Assembly (NCBI RefSeq): GCF_000003605.2
Contig: NW_003106708.1
Span: forward strand, 1 to 11,499
DNA: 11,499 bases
Origin: Saccoglossus kowalevskii
Taxonomy: Eukaryota > Hemichordata > Enteropneusta > Harrimaniidae
Direction of reading: 5' to 3'
Under the pieces are notes generated by a model. It searched no databases and was not told where the DNA came from. It saw only the letters and a program-made list of their open reading frames with translations. Below are positions 7,722 to 11,499 of this stretch, piece after piece; the first letter of the stretch is position 1, and each line of letters starts with the position of its first letter. Made by a program: the position numbers and the translations under genes.

Positions 7722-7762
7722 TTTTATCATGAGATAAAATATGTTGGGAAATAATATAAATA
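7722..7762 (+). promoter_or_regulatory. Candidate promoter of the peptide gene: hairpin plus TATAAATA, unit 2
   Basis: Same hairpin (7722-7728 with 7733-7739) and TATAAATA (7755-7762) as in unit 1, unchanged. Confidence 0.3.
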
Positions 7763-8039
7763 CCATACATATTTTCCTAATGATCACGATAAGAAACTAC
7801 ATAGCTCATTTAGCAAGAATTTTTTAAAGTGATACTCAAGTAATTTCAAGAAGTGAAAGGAAAGATTGCTCGCTCCATACTCGAATACTCCTGACACAAT
7901 AGAAAGAAAACTAAGTTCTGCAGTTGATCAGAATTTCCAACAAGAAGTTATCTATATTTAGCATTTTTGTTCTATCAAATTGGGCCAACATGTATGTTAT
8001 GTTAATTATGTCTTCTTTTCCGTATAAGTATTATTTTAT

Positions 8040-8051
8040 TCTGGTATGCAG
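8040..8051 (+). other. Candidate splice acceptor upstream of the signal-peptide ATG, unit 2
   Basis: Identical to the acceptor-like site of unit 1 (TATGCAG before GGACTC), 35 bp upstream of the ATG at 8086. Confidence 0.4.
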
Positions 8052-8085
8052 GGACTCTTATTCATACATCGTGCCATTGTCCAAT

Positions 8086-8638
8086 ATGAAGAAACTAGTG
8101 TTGATTCTGATCATGTTACTTATTGTGACTTCGTTTATTGATAATGGTGGTACCACTCGTCGACAACGATTATTGAACAAAAAACACCTCACGTAAGTTC
8201 CTGTAATTGTCCATGCAGTAAATACCAAAAAAATGGTCGAATAAATCTAAACTGCAAAAAACACTATCATGCCATGGTTTTACATATTAATTAAATGTCG
8301 CATGACAAAATCACATTATTTAGTAAATTCATTGAATCTAAGTGTCATGTTAACACGAATTCGTCAAATTAATTTTACAAATGTAAGAATACAAGGGTGT
8401 AAAAAAGTTACCTAAAACAGCACACCTACCTGTATTAAACAATTCCTAGTGTACTTAAATTTACAGGTTGAACAGATAATTTTAATCTGAGATTGTTGGT
8501 AGAATTTGATTGTACATACTATAATATAAATATAATTCGTCACTATCAATTAATACCTTTACTTTCAGTGACAACATACAAGAAGTCGTGGATTTGGAAG
8601 AAAGGGTAAAAGAATTACAAGGTCGAGAAAGCGGATGA
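8086..8638 (+). CDS. Small secreted peptide precursor, 58 aa, two exons (join 8086-8192, 8569-8638), unit 2 copy
   Basis: Second copy of the peptide gene, 5340 bp downstream and in the same orientation. Both exons, the donor at 8193 and the acceptor at 8568 match the unit 1 copy base for base, so the predicted protein is identical: signal peptide, R-R-Q-R and K-K basic sites, acidic amphipathic helix, C-terminal glycine, no cysteine. The intron carries only two differences from unit 1 (8401 and 8513). The shared sequence reaches well beyond the exons, so identity alone cannot separate selection on the protein from recent duplication or gene conversion. Both copies keep start, stop, splice and polyadenylation signals, so neither looks like a pseudogene. 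Confidence 0.7.
8193..8568 (+). other. Predicted intron of the peptide gene, unit 2
   Basis: Same 376-nt phase-2 intron as in unit 1, with identical GTAAGT donor and TTTCAG acceptor. It differs from the unit 1 intron only at 8401 (T to A) and 8513 (C to T). Confidence 0.65.
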
Positions 8639-8718
8639 TACTATCTCAATCAAGAAATGGAAACACCATGTTGCTGTTGGCTTATACATACTATCTTGTT
8701 TAGATGGTAGATTATGTC

Positions 8719-8724
8719 AATAAA
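8719..8724 (+). terminator. Polyadenylation signal AATAAA of the peptide gene, unit 2
   Basis: Identical signal at the same distance from the stop in the second copy. The downstream GT-rich stretch is kept although its flank has several substitutions (around 8771, 8775 and 8797). Confidence 0.6.
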
Positions 8725-9276
8725 AATATGGCCTTATAAGTTGCATATCATGTTATGACTTTTTATAGTGAGATTGCGTTTTGGGAATGTTTTGATATAT
8801 GCTAATATGCCACACCCTCTATAGAAGCGTTTCTCTAAAGAAGGAGGTTGTCAGTAAAACTGTTTAAATATGTTTAGCTATGTTTGCTTGTGAAGCTGTG
8901 GTTATACATTACACCACATAAACCATGATGAAAACAGTATAGACACTCTGACCTCAGAGAAAATGTATGTAAAAGAGGAGAGTTTCGGTAGAGGGTGCTA
9001 TATATAGGGCAGTTGTTTGACATGTGTTTAGAGTGAATGCACAATTGTGGTTTAAATTCCACGAAGGTTACAATGCTAGTATATTACTTTCCATCAAGAC
9101 ATTTTGGATAACATTGTCAGTGCATACCCTGGTGGTTTGAAACATTGTGACAAATAAACTAAAGTTAAAGACAGAAGAGTTCCGAGAACAACAATTTATT
9201 CTGATCAACTTCTGATTCTGACATCGAATCGGCATCATTCTTTTTTTCTAAAAGTATTTAAATTGTCATGATGAGT
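8725..9276. other. Non-coding stretch between the peptide gene and copy A, unit 2
   Basis: Equivalent of 3385-3935. TATATATAG recurs at 8999-9007. Substitutions and a one-base insertion relative to unit 1 open a 62-residue minus-strand frame here (8874-9062) that is closed in unit 1, so it is not a conserved gene. Confidence 0.6.
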
Positions 9277-9402
9277 CCAGATTAAACTATAGGACATCCA
9301 CAAAAGGCTAACTTTTGCAAATTCAGCAAAGATCTGTTCTTTTGTTTATTTGTCTTGTTATTTGGACATTTGTCATTGTTATCACTATATTCACTCCAAT
9401 TC
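9277..9402 (+). repeat. Internal direct repeat, copy A, unit 2 (126 bp)
   Basis: Same element as 3936-4061. It has a private cluster of three substitutions near 9354-9358 (CTTGTTAT where unit 1 has CCGGCTAT). Copy B in both units keeps the CTGGCTAT form, so the change arose in this copy. Confidence 0.93.
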
Positions 9403-9440
9403 ACTGGAACATTATGTAGATATCACCATCAAACTTAGAG

Positions 9441-10381
9441 TGACTTTATGTCCCTGATTTCATGTTTACAATGATACATATACGGGAATGAAAACATAAT
9501 TAACATGACATACAAGTTGACCTTTTTTGGTAGATGAAATTAACTGAATATATAAAACATTTTGTTGGACCTTTGGATGAGTTTTAGAATTTAATTTGCC
9601 TTTGTATCGTGTTAGGAGTATTCGAGTATGGGGCGAGGAGCTTTTCCTTTTCACTTATTGAAAAGCATGAGTATTACTTTAAATCATTTTTGAGCGAAAG
9701 GCTAAGCAATCTCTTATGATGATCATTAGGATATATGAATGTTTATCTATACATTTTTCAACATATCTTATTCAATGAGTGCACTGATTTTATTCTGAGG
9801 CCATGAACATTGTTTTTTCTAGGATTTATGACTAGTTAACCTGGGAAAGAAACACACAATATTCTGTCAACATTCGCGCCAAACAAATGTGCGGGTTTAC
9901 TTTTTTCCCGTATTCTACCACTGCAAAGTGTTCTTGGTTGGCGCATTGATGTACCAATGCAATTTGCATAATATTTCATCAAAAAAACAAATAGTCGCAT
10001 GATTTTGGGAAAAAAATCTGAGCAGATCTGTTGTGAGATCGAATGTCGTCATTATTCTATATTGTACTGTGCTATTTTGAGATACGTTATAATGTGGCGG
10101 GTTGTTTGTCAGCAATTGTTATTATTTTGATATTTAGATGCGGCTAGTTTTTCAAAAGTAATTTTTGACAATTTGTATTTTGTAAATCGTTTGCCCCAGA
10201 TTAAACTATAGGATACCCACAAAAGGCAAACTTTTGCAAATTCAGCAATGATTTGCTCTTATGTTTACTTTGTCTGGCTATTTGGACATTTGTAATTGTT
10301 ATCACTATATTCACTCCAATTCGATCAAAAATTAGGCAATCATTATTTCCTCTTAGTATGTATAATATTGTAACTTGTAAC
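9441..10381 (-). repeat. Inverted duplication, right arm, unit 2
   Basis: Same right arm as in unit 1, shifted by 5341 bp, inverted relative to 7040-8060. It is about 99% identical to the unit 1 right arm but only about 70% to its own left arm, so the inverted duplication is far older than the tandem amplification. Confidence 0.85.
10196..10322 (+). repeat. Internal direct repeat, copy B, unit 2 (127 bp)
   Basis: Same element as 4855-4981 and identical to it by eye. Direct partner of 9277-9402. Confidence 0.93.
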
Positions 10382-10681
10382 CTTGAGGTTTACGCCCATG
10401 GTATTGCAATGTGCGACAACTGCTGGACATCAATTCCCGATACTAAATTACCGTCAGACATGTTATAATTCAATATGTCTATGCTAAGGACAACAATATA
10501 AAATGTCAAAAGACACCGGTATATATGCATCCCGGTAGTCAGCTGCATATTTAAAGATAGCGGAGTAAGTGTGGTTGGGTACAAACAAAGGAAGCTAGAA
10601 GAAATATTTAAGACAACTGAGAAACTTTGATTTCCATTTGAAAAAAAGATGATTTTTCAGAGAAAATGAACTGAAATAGAA

Positions 10682-11499
10682 ATAGTACGTGTGTGTTACG
10701 TGTTTAATGTGTCAATAGCAACTGCATCTTTTACATACACTGAGCGTCATGAAATATGCCAATAAGACCATTATATTACATTTTTCTACCCTTAGCTAAA
10801 ACTTACATTTTGTTTCTCAAAATTATTTTTTTATAACACCATTCAGAATTAAACGTCTAACAGTCAATTTTAACAAGACTGTACGTATAACAAGCAACAT
10901 TTGTGTAAATACTTTTTGTTTGTATCTATTAATACAACATTCTTAAATCTTTCTGGTATTTTTATCTCGCTTCTTGATCTACTCACTGAAATACTATCTT
11001 TCTCACACGCCTCTATATTTCAGTGAAAAATTGGAAATAGACCCCTCTGTTCAGTTATTGTAACAAGTGTTTTAGACTCTTCATCTAAAATAATTAATTG
11101 CCAGCATCGGACAAATCATGTTTTGTAAATCTTTCACCACCTGCCAGTTGTGACATCAAATACTCGAAAGGAGGAATAGGATATTGTTCAACAGATGATG
11201 CTTTGTTGTATATCCACCAGCATTTGAATTGCTAGACTTCCCAAGTAGTTGATCGGATAGGCAGTGCCCAAAAACATTGTCATATATTATGGTTGGGTAT
11301 CACTGCTCGCTCCTTCTGATTCAGTCATGTGATCGGCAGCCTTAAATCGCTTAAGCTTTTCACATGCAACTTTAATGTGTCCACTTCTCTTATAATAGTG
11401 AAAAATTTCATTTTAAAATTTGCAAACATTTTGTAGATGCTTTTTATTAGTGCCCACATTTCTTTTCCGATATGGTGCTTGCTTGCCAGGCTTTCGTTT
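10682..11499. repeat. Tandem repeat unit 3 (first 818 bp, cut by window end)
   Basis: Third copy, truncated by the end of the window before it reaches the gene. Its first 410 bp are more diverged than units 1 and 2 are from each other. It has about ten private differences, including ATA for ATG at the unit start, a one-base loss in an A-run near 11090, and three G-to-C changes at 11047, 11052 and 11064. After about 11092 it is almost identical to the other copies, with one change at 11221. At shared variable sites it sometimes matches unit 1 and sometimes unit 2. Confidence 0.97.

Larger units (their letters stand above)
7040..8060 (+). repeat. Inverted duplication, left arm, unit 2
   Basis: Same left arm as in unit 1, shifted by 5340 bp. 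It carries only single-base differences from unit 1 (7270, 7419, 7620 and 7702). Confidence 0.85.
5341..10681. repeat. Tandem repeat unit 2 (5341 bp, complete)
   Basis: Second complete copy of the 5.34-kb unit. It carries the same gene, the same inverted duplication and the same short elements, shifted by 5340 bp, or by 5341 bp after the one-base insertion near 8958. Differences from unit 1 are unevenly spread. Several hundred bases at a time are identical (for example 5701-6194, 6361-6851 and 7703-8400), while short tracts such as 6195-6352, 8741-8960 and 10532-10592 collect several changes each. Confidence 0.98.

Noticed and set aside
8874-9062. 62-codon minus-strand frame in unit 2 only
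   Set aside because: It is closed in unit 1 by small differences, as expected for chance frames.
1-11499. Retrotransposon, rDNA, satellite, tRNA cluster or CRISPR array as explanation of the repeats
   Set aside because: No reverse transcriptase, integrase or transposase frames, no rRNA-like or tRNA-like sequences, no short regular spacers, and a unit length and gene content unlike a simple satellite.

Overview
The window is AT-rich (roughly two thirds A+T), has no long open frames, and carries GT/AG splice signals and an AATAAA polyadenylation signal. It is therefore nuclear DNA of a eukaryote, most likely an animal. The compact intron-bearing gene for a small secreted peptide and the base composition would fit an invertebrate such as a parasitic flatworm. 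That placement is only an impression, because no gene here is diagnostic of a taxon.

The whole window is a head-to-tail tandem array of one unit of about 5.34 kb: unit 1 (1-5340), unit 2 (5341-10681) and the first 818 bp of unit 3 (10682-11499). By eye, units 1 and 2 differ at about 46 positions (about 99.1% identical), mostly substitutions.

Each complete unit holds one supportable gene. It is a two-exon gene on the + strand (2746-3298 and 8086-8638) with a 376-nt intron and a predicted product of 58 residues. The product has an N-terminal signal peptide, a basic segment with an R-X-X-R site and a KK pair, an acidic amphipathic helix, no cysteine, and a C-terminal glycine. A polyadenylation signal follows about 80 nt after the stop. 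I do not recognise the family. The coding sequence and intron 5' half are identical in both units.

Most of the rest of the unit is non-coding but structured. The 1-kb region upstream of the gene (about 1700-2720) has a diverged inverted copy about 1.4 kb downstream (about 4100-5040), roughly 70% identical with shorter stretches up to 100%. A 127-bp segment at the far end of the inverted copy (4855-4981) is repeated directly at its near end (3936-4061). The unit is thus an old, internally duplicated locus that was later amplified in tandem. Smaller elements are a 14-bp palindrome, a hairpin beside a candidate TATA box, and three copies of an octamer-like motif. The remaining open frames are short, several begin with TTG, and none shows convincing coding character.
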